A stretch of 38,777 bases of DNA, from NCBI GenBank assembly GCA_900696465.1, contig CAADGE010000014.1, forward strand, positions 1 through 38,777. The letters are read 5' to 3'. This DNA comes from an uncultured Planctomycetota bacterium. Lineage in GTDB: Bacteria; Planctomycetota; Phycisphaerae; UBA1845; UTPLA1. Numbering within the stretch: position 1 is the first letter of the stretch; every line of letters starts with the position of its first letter. A model generated the notes under the pieces. The model did no database searches, was not told the DNA's origin, and worked only from the letters and a program-made list of their open reading frames with translations. A program made the translations under genes and the position numbers. Shown in pieces: positions 1 to 6,901 of the stretch.

Positions 1-32
1 CCGCACTTTTTTCTCGGTCCTTCCGACGATGA

Positions 33-200
33 TGGCCCGGGTTGGCCTGCCGGCTCGACGCGACGATACCCATGACGGACGCCGGCGCTGTCTGCTTTGC
101 CATCACCCCCGTCCCCGAACCGGCCACAGCCGCCCTCTGCGCACTACCCATCCTCCTCATCCGCCGTCGCACGCGCAGCGTACCACTCCGCCCTTTGTAA
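33..200 (+). CDS. C-terminal remnant of a PEP-CTERM-type secreted protein (5' part outside window or frame-broken)
   Basis: The last 40 codons before the TAA at 198-200 encode a layout typical of PEP-CTERM sorting signals: a VPEP motif (codons at 111-122), a hydrophobic stretch (ATAALCALPILLI), then the basic cluster RRRTR. Such tails are removed by exosortase-type enzymes on export. The frame has a TGA at 30-32, so only about 55 codons are open. A different frame (starting at position 1) reads into the window and ends at the TGA at 73-75. Either a frameshift separates the tail from the body of the gene, or the resemblance is chance. No start codon or ribosome site was identified. The call rests on the tail pattern alone. 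Confidence 0.42.
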   Translation, partial: WPGLACRLDATIPMTDAGAVCFAITPVPEPATAALCALPILLIRRRTRSVPLRPL

Positions 201-284
201 TTCGCTATGGGTTGTCGGCACAATACCGGTGCGACATGTCATGGGCAGGATGCAGGCGCCACCCCGATCCGTCAGTGGGACACG

Positions 285-923
285 TCACATCACTTGCAGA
301 TGCCAGAGGAGCTCACGGTTGCCCGCGTGACCGCGGAGGGGGCTTTCGGTTTCGGCGAGGAGCTTGAGGCCCAGCGAAGTGAGCGATTCGCGAAGCGGCG
401 CGACGACGTGCTCCGTCAATTCATCGGGGAGTACGCCGCCGGTAAGCTCGTCGGGCGACGCCTCGTAGTGCGGCTTGATAAGACTGATGACATGGCAGAC
501 CGGCGCGATAAGTGTGCGTTGTGGCTCCCCCGGTTCATCGGCTGGTTGCACGGCGCCCCCGGGGGCTTCAGGTCGCAATGTAAGCCGTCGGGCGACCGGG
601 AGGATCAGCGATTGCCGCGTCCAGCCGACGTCGATGGTGACGAGGCGCACCGGCTCGGGCAGCGAGACGTGCAGGGCGTCGGTGCGCTCCATGACCACGA
701 CGCGAGCGTCTTTTCGCAGGCGGTAATCAAGCACGCCGTACCCGCGTTCGACCGCGTAGACTTTTGCCGCTCCGGCCTGCACGAGGCAATCCGTAAATCC
801 GCCGGCGTTCGCGCCGAGATCGGCGCAGATCCATCCGACCGGGGAAATATGAAAAGCATTCAGCGCGTGAGCAAGCTTTTCCCCGGCCCGGGAGACGAAT
901 CGGTCGTTGCGCGGTTTGGGCAT
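285..923 (-). CDS. TlyA/FtsJ-like rRNA methyltransferase lacking the S4 domain
   Basis: A 212-residue Rossmann-fold methyltransferase resembling the catalytic part of TlyA (ribosomal 2'-O-methyltransferase) and FtsJ/RrmJ. It opens with SRAGEKL (residues 11-17), followed by the SAM-binding motif DLGANAGGFTD (35-45). The family's K-D-K-E catalytic tetrad can be placed at K16, D98 (TIDVGW), K150 (LIKPHYE) and E204 (GNREL). Ordinary TlyA is about 270 residues with an N-terminal S4 RNA-binding domain of roughly 60 residues. Here the protein begins right at the methyltransferase core, so that domain is absent. The ATG at 923 lies 26 bases after the rpsT stop and no clear Shine-Dalgarno precedes it, so co-transcription with rpsT is likely. 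The substrate (16S or 23S rRNA, or another RNA) cannot be told from sequence. Confidence 0.8.
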   Translation of the reverse strand: MPKPRNDRFVSRAGEKLAHALNAFHISPVGWICADLGANAGGFTDCLVQAGAAKVYAVERGYGVLDYRLRKDARVVVMERTDALHVSLPEPVRLVTIDVGWTRQSLILPVARRLTLRPEAPGGAVQPADEPGEPQRTLIAPVCHVISLIKPHYEASPDELTGGVLPDELTEHVVAPLRESLTSLGLKLLAETESPLRGHAGNRELLWHLQVM

Positions 924-949
924 GGTTCGCGCGGCGGCAGCGCGGCAGA

Positions 950-1228
950 TCAGCTCTTGGCGCCGGCCTTCAAGGCATTGAGCCGCCTGGCCAGTCGGCT
1001 TTTACGGCGAGCAGCCGTGTTCGGGTGGACGGCGTGGCGGCAGGCGAAGCGGTCCAAGACCTTGGCCGCCTTGCGATAGGCCGTCTCCGCGGATGCGGCG
1101 TCCTTGCTGCTGACGGCGTCCGTAAACTCACGGATGCTGGTCTTGATGATGGTCTTGCGCACCTTGTTGCGCATGGCGCGCTTGGTGTTCTGCCGCATTC
1201 GCTTCTGTGAGGAAAGTGATCTGGCCAA
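950..1228 (-). CDS. rpsT: 30S ribosomal protein bS20
   Basis: A 92-residue, strongly basic protein whose beginning (ARSLSSQKRMRQNTKRAMRNK) and spacing of Lys/Arg-rich helices match bS20, which binds 16S rRNA early in small-subunit assembly. The pattern KAAKVLDRFACRHAVHPNTA near residues 54-73 matches the conserved KGVIHKNTAARKKSRL-type end of the family, and the length is usual (85-95 residues). The start is a TTG at 1228, chosen because it gives the canonical family N-terminus and has AGGAG six bases upstream. bS20 genes in other bacteria often have non-ATG starts, linked to autogenous control. A good promoter lies about 60 bases upstream. The TlyA-like gene follows and is probably in the same transcript. 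Confidence 0.95.
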   Translation of the reverse strand: MARSLSSQKRMRQNTKRAMRNKVRKTIIKTSIREFTDAVSSKDAASAETAYRKAAKVLDRFACRHAVHPNTAARRKSRLARRLNALKAGAKS

Positions 1229-1288
1229 AGTCTGCTCCTGTGCTCAGCGTCGATGCAATCTCGCGGTTACTTTATCCGTAGTCCGACA

Positions 1289-1316
1289 ATTATAACGCCG
1301 GATGACATCATTTAAA
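1289..1316 (-). promoter_or_regulatory. Putative sigma-70 promoter of rpsT
   Basis: On the minus strand a perfect -10 hexamer TATAAT (1294 to 1289) is preceded, after 16 bases, by TTTAAA (1316 to 1311), a 4/6 match to the -35 consensus. The start point would fall near 1282, giving a leader of about 54 bases before the rpsT TTG at 1228. AT-rich bases around it stand out in this GC-rich DNA. Confidence 0.62.
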
Positions 1317-1365
1317 CTATCCCGCATGCGGGTAAATGCCAGCAGGCATTTCAGGCCGGTCGTGG

Positions 1366-2856
1366 CTAATCCAGTTCGCCGGCGACGATTCGCTCCAGCC
1401 GCTGGCGGGCATCGCGGTAATTGTAATCGATCTGAATCAGTTCGCCATAGACCGCCCGGGCTTCGTCCTTCTTCCCGAGCTTCTCTAAGGTCCTGCCAAG
1501 CCAGTAATTAAGCTCAAGCGGCAGCTTCCCGGCGGTCGTCTCAAGGTCGCGGACGGCGGCCCGAAGGGTGCCGGCGGCCTGATCGTGGAAGTTCTTCTCG
1601 AAGAAGCACCGGCCGAGATAAAGCCGGCTCTCGAGCCGCAGCCGACCGTCGCCCTGCGACCGTTGAAACAGGGGGATGGCCTCGTCGAAGCGTCCTGCCT
1701 TGAAGAGCCGGACCCCGTGGTGAAAGTGGAGTTTCAGGTCGGTCGGGTACTTCTCGCGTCGCTCGGCGAAGATCTTTAATTCGGCTTCATTGATTCGCGC
1801 GGCCAATTCCTGCACCGCCTGTTGTGCGGTGGCGTCGCCGGCGCTGCGCTCGGCTTTTTCGACGGCCTGCCGCAACTGCCGCTGGAAATGGCGCATGCGG
1901 ACGTCGTCGGCTTTCATCTTGAAAGCGTAATTGTTCGTCGCCTTGTACTCGGCCTCCAGCAAAGCGATCGCTTCGCTGTCCGCCTTGGGATCGTCGGCCC
2001 GCAGCATCAGGTTGACGAGGTTGATGAGTTTGCCCGGCACGTCCCGCTGCGCGAGCCACTCCTCCCGCGCCTTGGCGATGAGCGACGCGAGTCGATCCTC
2101 GGACTGTATCGCTTTGTCGCGATCTCGCAGGTCGGCCTGGCGCTCGGCGTCGAGCATGGATTCGGTAATGTCGCCGTCGCGGCTGAACTTGCCCCTGGTG
2201 ATCGTCAGTTTTCCGGTGGCGTCACTGCGGGCGCGCTGCGCATCGAGCGACGTGGGATAGTGCTGCGCCCAGATCTGCGCCGTGGCGATGCATGCCTGCA
2301 GAATCTCCATCTGGATTCGATCGTCGCCGGCCTGAAGGGCGAACTCAGCAGCGTGATCCATCGCCGCGCAGGCGGCGGCATAGTGGGACATGGCCAGCTT
2401 CTTGCCAGACGTGTCGTAGGCCTCTACGAGCACCGGAGCGATCCACCAGACGACGCGATAGAGCATGCCCCGCGACGCCAGTTCCAGAATCTGCTCCATG
2501 TGGGGGATCGAGCCGGGGTCCAGTCCGTAAAGATGCAGGGCGTTGTTGAGATTCTTGAGCGAGTCCTTGCCGGACAGAGACAGCTTGCGCGAGGCCAGGA
2601 AGCCCGCCGGCTTGCCGCCTTCGAGCTTCCGCATCGTGGCGACGACTCGCAGGGGTTTTAGACCCTCTTCGACGGCATCAGGCCAGAGCGCCAGTCCGTC
2701 TGTGTAGAGCTTGATGGCGTAGTCGTAGTTTCGCTGTTCGGCGGCTTTCTTCGCGTGTTCGAAGAACTTTCGCGCCTTGCCGCGGCGTTCGTCATCCGCA
2801 CCGACGGCCGGTTGCGCTGAGGGAGGTGGAAGTTTGTCGCCCGATTCGCTGTGCAT
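1366..2856 (-). CDS. TPR-repeat protein of unknown function
   Basis: A 496-residue protein with no signal peptide and no membrane segment, so probably cytoplasmic. TPR-like helix pairs are visible at both ends: residues about 25-60 (KARKFFEHAKKAAEQRNYDY followed by AIKLYTDGLALWP) and about 370-490, with typical lines such as HHGVRLFKAGRFDEAIPLFQ and YWLGRTLEKLGKKDEARAVY. The middle (about 200-360) is a highly charged helical region rich in Arg, Lys, Asp and Glu, possibly coiled coil. TPR arrays mediate protein-protein contacts; no catalytic motif is visible and no partner can be named. The gene is divergent from def, and the intergenic 2857-3051 must hold both promoters. I do not recognise the family beyond the TPRs. 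Confidence 0.8.
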   Translation of the reverse strand: MHSESGDKLPPPSAQPAVGADDERRGKARKFFEHAKKAAEQRNYDYAIKLYTDGLALWPDAVEEGLKPLRVVATMRKLEGGKPAGFLASRKLSLSGKDSLKNLNNALHLYGLDPGSIPHMEQILELASRGMLYRVVWWIAPVLVEAYDTSGKKLAMSHYAAACAAMDHAAEFALQAGDDRIQMEILQACIATAQIWAQHYPTSLDAQRARSDATGKLTITRGKFSRDGDITESMLDAERQADLRDRDKAIQSEDRLASLIAKAREEWLAQRDVPGKLINLVNLMLRADDPKADSEAIALLEAEYKATNNYAFKMKADDVRMRHFQRQLRQAVEKAERSAGDATAQQAVQELAARINEAELKIFAERREKYPTDLKLHFHHGVRLFKAGRFDEAIPLFQRSQGDGRLRLESRLYLGRCFFEKNFHDQAAGTLRAAVRDLETTAGKLPLELNYWLGRTLEKLGKKDEARAVYGELIQIDYNYRDARQRLERIVAGELD

Positions 2857-3051
2857 GGATCACGAGGTGCAGGTTGGCCGGTCGTGACAAAGCTCATGAC
2901 GATCGCTTGCACGACAGCGACCGCGCTTTGAACGCATCGGCGACCGACCGGCTGATGCCGTGCGCTGCTGGTGGCGTTTTCAGTTTCGCGCCGCGCCGCT
3001 ACACTACAATGGATTATACCGCGAATAAGGTCTTGCGGGAGAGGCGCTTGC

Positions 3052-3591
3052 ATGTCGAGGGACTGGTCGAAGCTTCAGATCGTTTGCTATCCGGACCCTG
3101 TCCTGAGGAAGGTCTGCCGGCCGGTCGAGGCGTTCGATGCCGACCTCGCGGCCCTGGCCGAGCGGATGCTCGAACTCATGCGGGCAGAACAGGGCGTCGG
3201 ACTGGCCGCGCCGCAGGTTGGTCTGCCATTGCGGCTTTTTGTCTGCAACGTTACCGGCGATCTGAAGGATGACATGATTCTCGTCAACCCCGAAATCCGC
3301 GAGACTTTCGGAGATGCGGAATCGCAGGAGGGGTGCCTGTCGATACCGGACGTAACGGTGACCGTCCGCCGGGCTCAGCGCTGCCGTATCGTGGCGAGCG
3401 ATCTGACGGGGCGACCGATCGAAGCCGACGGAGCTGACCTGTTGGCGCGGTGCTGGCAGCACGAGCTGGATCATCTGAACGGGCGGCTGATCATCGACGC
3501 CATGTCGGAGACCGATCGCATCGCCAATCGAAAGACGCTCCGGGAACTCGAGCGCAAGCACAAGTCCTCCCGCGGTGTCGTGGCCCTTTGA
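3052..3591 (+). CDS. def: Peptide deformylase
   Basis: A 179-residue metalloenzyme that removes the formyl group from the N-terminal Met of new proteins. All three family motifs are present: GVGLAAPQVG (48-57), EGCLS with the metal ligand C95, and HELDH (137-141) with metal ligands H137 and H141 and catalytic E138. The ATG at 3052 was chosen over the in-frame upstream ATG at 2971 because it yields the normal family length and has a GGGAGAGG ribosome site 8-15 bases upstream. A possible -10 (TACAAT, 3005-3010) lies upstream, but no good -35 was found. It is followed 41 bases later by fmt, the enzyme that adds the formyl group, and then by rsmB. This def-fmt-rsmB order is common in bacteria and suggests one operon. 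Confidence 0.96.
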   Translation: MSRDWSKLQIVCYPDPVLRKVCRPVEAFDADLAALAERMLELMRAEQGVGLAAPQVGLPLRLFVCNVTGDLKDDMILVNPEIRETFGDAESQEGCLSIPDVTVTVRRAQRCRIVASDLTGRPIEADGADLLARCWQHELDHLNGRLIIDAMSETDRIANRKTLRELERKHKSSRGVVAL

Positions 3592-3632
3592 CCGGCGGAT
3601 GCGGCGCGGCGCGCTCCGGCAGGAAGTTCCTG

Positions 3633-4619
3633 ATGCGTGTGCTTTTTTTTGGTTCCGGCGAGTTCGCCATTCCCACGCTGCGATCGATCGCGCATGACGG
3701 CCACGAAATCGTCATGGTCGTCAGTCAGCCGGACAAGCCGCGCGGCCGCGGCAAAGACGTGACACCGACGCCCCTGAAGCGTGAAGCGCTCGAACTGGGC
3801 CTGCCGGTTGTCACACCATCGGACGTGAACGCGGCGGACGAGGTGGCGCATCTGCTCTCCCTGAAGGCGGACCTCGCATATGTCGCGGCCTTCGGGCAGA
3901 AGATCGGCCCGGCACTGCTTTCGGGATTCCCGGCGGGCATCATCAATCTGCACGCTTCACTTTTGCCGGCACTGCGCGGTGCGGCGCCGATTCAGTGGGC
4001 GGTTATCCGCGGATTGATGGAGACCGGCGTCACGATTTTCCGGCTGGTCGAAAAGATGGACGCCGGGCCGATCCTCGTGCAGCGGCGGACGCGCATCGCT
4101 CCGGAAGAAACGGCCGATGAGCTTCACGACCGGCTGTCGCGGATCGGATGTGATGCCGTTCGCGCGACACTGGAATTGCTGTCAGGCGAACCGACCGCGC
4201 CGGGCACACCGCAGGATGCATCGCTCGTGACCTATGCACCGAAACTGACCAAGGCGGACGGGCACATCCGGTTTGACATGCCGGCCCATGAGCTGGCCTG
4301 CCGTATCTGCGGCCTGTGGTCGTGGCCGGGGGCGGTATGTCGATTTGTATCATCCGACGGAAAGCGTGACGAGCAGGTGACACTGGCACGGGCACGCGCC
4401 TACGACCTGCGCACGCGCGCGGCGGCGACGCCCGATGAGGCCGGCCGCATCAACGACATGATGCGCGTTCAGACGGCGGATGCGGAGCTGGAGGTGCTGG
4501 AGATCAAGCCGTCCGGCGGGCGATGCATGAGCTGGCAGGACTACGTCAATGGCCGGCACGTGCGCGAGGGCGATCGCTTCGTACCGATCGCGCCGGATGT
4601 TGCAGAGAGGATGAGATGA
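3633..4619 (+). CDS. fmt: Methionyl-tRNA formyltransferase
   Basis: A 328-residue enzyme that formylates initiator Met-tRNA using 10-formyl-tetrahydrofolate. The N-terminal Rossmann domain starts MRVLFFGSGEFAIP. The catalytic signature is seen as NLHASLLPALRGAAPI (N105, H107, with the SLLP folate-binding motif) and D143 in KMDAGPI. The C-terminal OB-fold domain (about 210-315) that binds tRNA is complete. The ATG at 3633 is supported by the family N-terminus and by AGGAAG at 3621-3626; an open frame extends further upstream but runs across the end of def. The stop overlaps the rsmB start as ATGA (4616-4619), so translation of the two is probably coupled. Confidence 0.96.
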   Translation: MRVLFFGSGEFAIPTLRSIAHDGHEIVMVVSQPDKPRGRGKDVTPTPLKREALELGLPVVTPSDVNAADEVAHLLSLKADLAYVAAFGQKIGPALLSGFPAGIINLHASLLPALRGAAPIQWAVIRGLMETGVTIFRLVEKMDAGPILVQRRTRIAPEETADELHDRLSRIGCDAVRATLELLSGEPTAPGTPQDASLVTYAPKLTKADGHIRFDMPAHELACRICGLWSWPGAVCRFVSSDGKRDEQVTLARARAYDLRTRAAATPDEAGRINDMMRVQTADAELEVLEIKPSGGRCMSWQDYVNGRHVREGDRFVPIAPDVAERMR

Positions 4620-6007
4620 CAGCGACCACTTCGAGTCATCGCAGTGCGCGCGAGCGCGCCGTCAAGGCGCTGGTGCAGTCTTACGACGGGCTGATCCGCG
4701 GGCGCGACGTGCTTGATCGCATGCAGGCGGAGGGCCCACTGTCCGTGGTGGATGCGGCTCTGGCATCGGAGCTGGTCTCGGGCGTGCTTCGGCACCGGAT
4801 TACTCTCGAACACATCTGCGCTCGGTTTTATCGCGGTCGCTGGGAGGGGCTGCGGCCGGCCGTGCGGATGATCCTCGCGGTGGCGGCTTATCAACTGTGC
4901 TGGCTGGACCGGATTCCGTCGCACGCCGCGGTGAACGAGGCCGTCAAGCATGCCCGGCGACATGGCAAGGGGGCGGCCGGGGTGGTGAACGCCGTACTGC
5001 GACAGATAACGGAGTGCCGAGGCGATGTCAGTGCGTATTCCACCGATGTCGATCCGCGTCGCTGGCTGCCGCTCGACGCTGAGCGCGGCCGGCGATTCGA
5101 ACAGGACCTGTTTCCCGACCCTGCCCGTCGCCCGCTGGATTATCTGGTGACCGCAACATCGCACTCCATGTATCTCGTGGAGCGCTGGCACCGGCGGTTC
5201 AAGCCGGCGGGCTGTCGGCAGATCTGTGAGGCGGGGCGATCGCGTCCGCCGCTTGTGCTGCGCGTCAATACCATGCGGACAAGTGCCGAGGCGCTGACCG
5301 CGCGGCTGGAAGCGGCGGGACATCGTTGCGTGCGCGTGAGCGATCCCGACGCTGTCGTCCTGCCGGACCACCCGTCGATTGTTGATACGCCGGAGTTCGC
5401 CGAGGGCCTCTGCCAGCCGCAGGACCTGACTTCGCAGCGTGCCCTGCTGCTCGCGCCGCCGGCATCGGGCGAATTCGTGCTCGATTTTTGCGCCGGCGTC
5501 GGCACGAAATCCACGCAGGCAGCGGAGCGGATGGGCAATTGCGGCCTGGTCGTAGCTACTGATGTCGATGCATCGCGTCTGGAGCGCATCCCTGAGAACG
5601 CCGCCCGGTTGGGTATTTCGATCGTGCAGACGTGCCCTTCGCAGGAATTGCCGGCCACGCTGGCGCGGATTGGCCGCAAGCCGGACCTGATCGTGGTGGA
5701 CGCACCCTGCACGAATACGGGTGTGCTCTCGCGGCGGCTCGAGGCGCGGTATCGCGCGAGTCATCGGCATCTGCAGGAGATGGCTGCGTTGCAGAAGGAG
5801 CTGCTCGGGCAGGCGGCGGAGATCGCGGGCCCACGGACGCGGATCATCTACGCGACCTGTTCGATCGAACGAGAGGAAAACGAGGAAGTGATTGCCGAGT
5901 TCGCCGGCCGGCACGACGGCTGGCAGGTTGTGAAGCAGGAGTTCGTGCTGCCGGATGTCGCGCGCGGCGGCGGCTTCGCGGCGCTGCTGATGCGTGATTC
6001 AGTATGA
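4616..6007 (+). CDS. rsmB: 16S rRNA (cytosine-C5)-methyltransferase RsmB
   Basis: A 463-residue RsmB/Sun family enzyme that makes m5C967 (E. coli numbering) in 16S rRNA. Residues about 8-140 form the NusB-like RNA-binding domain, with conserved lines such as AVKALVQSY and PSHAAVNEAVKHARR. The catalytic domain has SAM motif I at 288-299 (VLDFCAGVGTKS; the usual form is LCAAPGGKT, so slightly diverged), the Pro-Cys motif IV DAPCTNTGVLSR (C365) and the Thr-Cys motif VI ATCSIEREENE (C415). Both cysteines needed by m5C RNA methyltransferases are present. The start ATG overlaps the fmt stop (ATGA). The NusB-like domain separates it from RsmF or other NOL1/NOP2 relatives. Confidence 0.93.
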   Translation: MTATTSSHRSARERAVKALVQSYDGLIRGRDVLDRMQAEGPLSVVDAALASELVSGVLRHRITLEHICARFYRGRWEGLRPAVRMILAVAAYQLCWLDRIPSHAAVNEAVKHARRHGKGAAGVVNAVLRQITECRGDVSAYSTDVDPRRWLPLDAERGRRFEQDLFPDPARRPLDYLVTATSHSMYLVERWHRRFKPAGCRQICEAGRSRPPLVLRVNTMRTSAEALTARLEAAGHRCVRVSDPDAVVLPDHPSIVDTPEFAEGLCQPQDLTSQRALLLAPPASGEFVLDFCAGVGTKSTQAAERMGNCGLVVATDVDASRLERIPENAARLGISIVQTCPSQELPATLARIGRKPDLIVVDAPCTNTGVLSRRLEARYRASHRHLQEMAALQKELLGQAAEIAGPRTRIIYATCSIEREENEEVIAEFAGRHDGWQVVKQEFVLPDVARGGGFAALLMRDSV

Positions 6008-6061
6008 GGATCGGTAACCGCTGGGCGAGCAATGATCGCGAACAAGCACCGCGCCGGCGGC

Positions 6062-6814
6062 TTACGATCCCTGCAACTGGGCCATGATCTCGTCGGGCAT
6101 CTCGAAATTGGTGTAGACGTTCTGAACGTCGTCGTGATCTTCAAAGGCCTCGATGAGCTTGAGGACTTTGGTACCCGTTTCGGCGTCGACGATAACTGTC
6201 GACTGCGGCCGCATGGTGAGTTCGGCGCGCTCGGTGGCGATCTTGCGCGCTTCAAGCGCTTTGCGCACGGCCTCGTATGCCTGTACCTCGCAGGTGACTT
6301 CAAAACCGTCGTCGTCGCGGGCGACGTCGTCGGCGCCGGCTTCGAGAGCGACTTCCATGAGCGTATCTTCATCTACGACATCGGACTTGATGCGAAACGT
6401 GCCGAGGGCCTTGAAGTTCCAACTGACGCAATTTGCCGTGCCCATGTTGCCGCCGCCGCGCTCGAAGAGTTTTTTGATCTCCGGCGCGGTGCGATGGGGG
6501 TTGTCGGTCAGGGCGTCGACGATGAAGGCGACACCGCCGGGGCCGTAGCCCTCGTACTGTACGGGAGCGTAGGCCTCACCACCCAGTTCGCCGGTGCCTT
6601 TCTTGATGGCCTTGTCGATCGTGTCGGACGGCATGTTGGCCGCCTTGGCCTTGTCGATCGCGTATCGCAGCGAAAGATTCATCGACGGATCACCTCCGCC
6701 GGTCCGCGCGGCGACGATCAGGTTTCTCGCCAGTTTGCTCCAGAGCTTTCCGCGGCGCGCATCGGTGATCGCCTTCTTGTGCTTGATGTTTGCCCACTTA
6801 CTGTGACCAGCCAT
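6062..6814 (-). CDS. yebC: YebC/TACO1-family protein
   Basis: A 250-residue protein with the family's invariant beginning MAGHSKWANIKHKK and the inner lines LRYAIDKAKAANMPSDTIDKAIKKG and YEGYGPGG. The length is normal (240-250 residues) and all three domains seem intact. YebC proteins were long annotated as transcriptional regulators; work on bacterial and mitochondrial members also links them to translation, especially at proline stretches. The ATG at 6814 is fixed by the conserved N-terminus. A TATAAT lies 55 bases upstream at 6874-6869. The gene is convergent with rsmB; no clear terminator was found in the 54 bases between them. Confidence 0.95.
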   Translation of the reverse strand: MAGHSKWANIKHKKAITDARRGKLWSKLARNLIVAARTGGGDPSMNLSLRYAIDKAKAANMPSDTIDKAIKKGTGELGGEAYAPVQYEGYGPGGVAFIVDALTDNPHRTAPEIKKLFERGGGNMGTANCVSWNFKALGTFRIKSDVVDEDTLMEVALEAGADDVARDDDGFEVTCEVQAYEAVRKALEARKIATERAELTMRPQSTVIVDAETGTKVLKLIEAFEDHDDVQNVYTNFEMPDEIMAQLQGS

Positions 6815-6868
6815 GACGACACCCGGAGAAACGATCGACGTTCAATCACTCACTCTGTCCACGGGAGA

Positions 6869-6874
6869 ATTATA
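6869..6874 (-). promoter_or_regulatory. Putative -10 element of the yebC promoter
   Basis: A perfect TATAAT on the minus strand sits in the 87-base gap between the large TPR lipoprotein gene and yebC, about 55 bases before the yebC ATG. Its surroundings (CGTTATAATT) are the same as at the rpsT promoter. No matching -35 is visible at 16-18 bases, so the call rests on the -10 and its place. Confidence 0.5.
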
Positions 6875-6901
6875 ACGTGGAGAGGCGATCGCGGTACCCG
6901 G

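Noticed and set aside
3052-6007. def-fmt-rsmB operon as an unusual finding
   Set aside because: This gene order is common in bacteria; only the ATGA overlap was worth noting.
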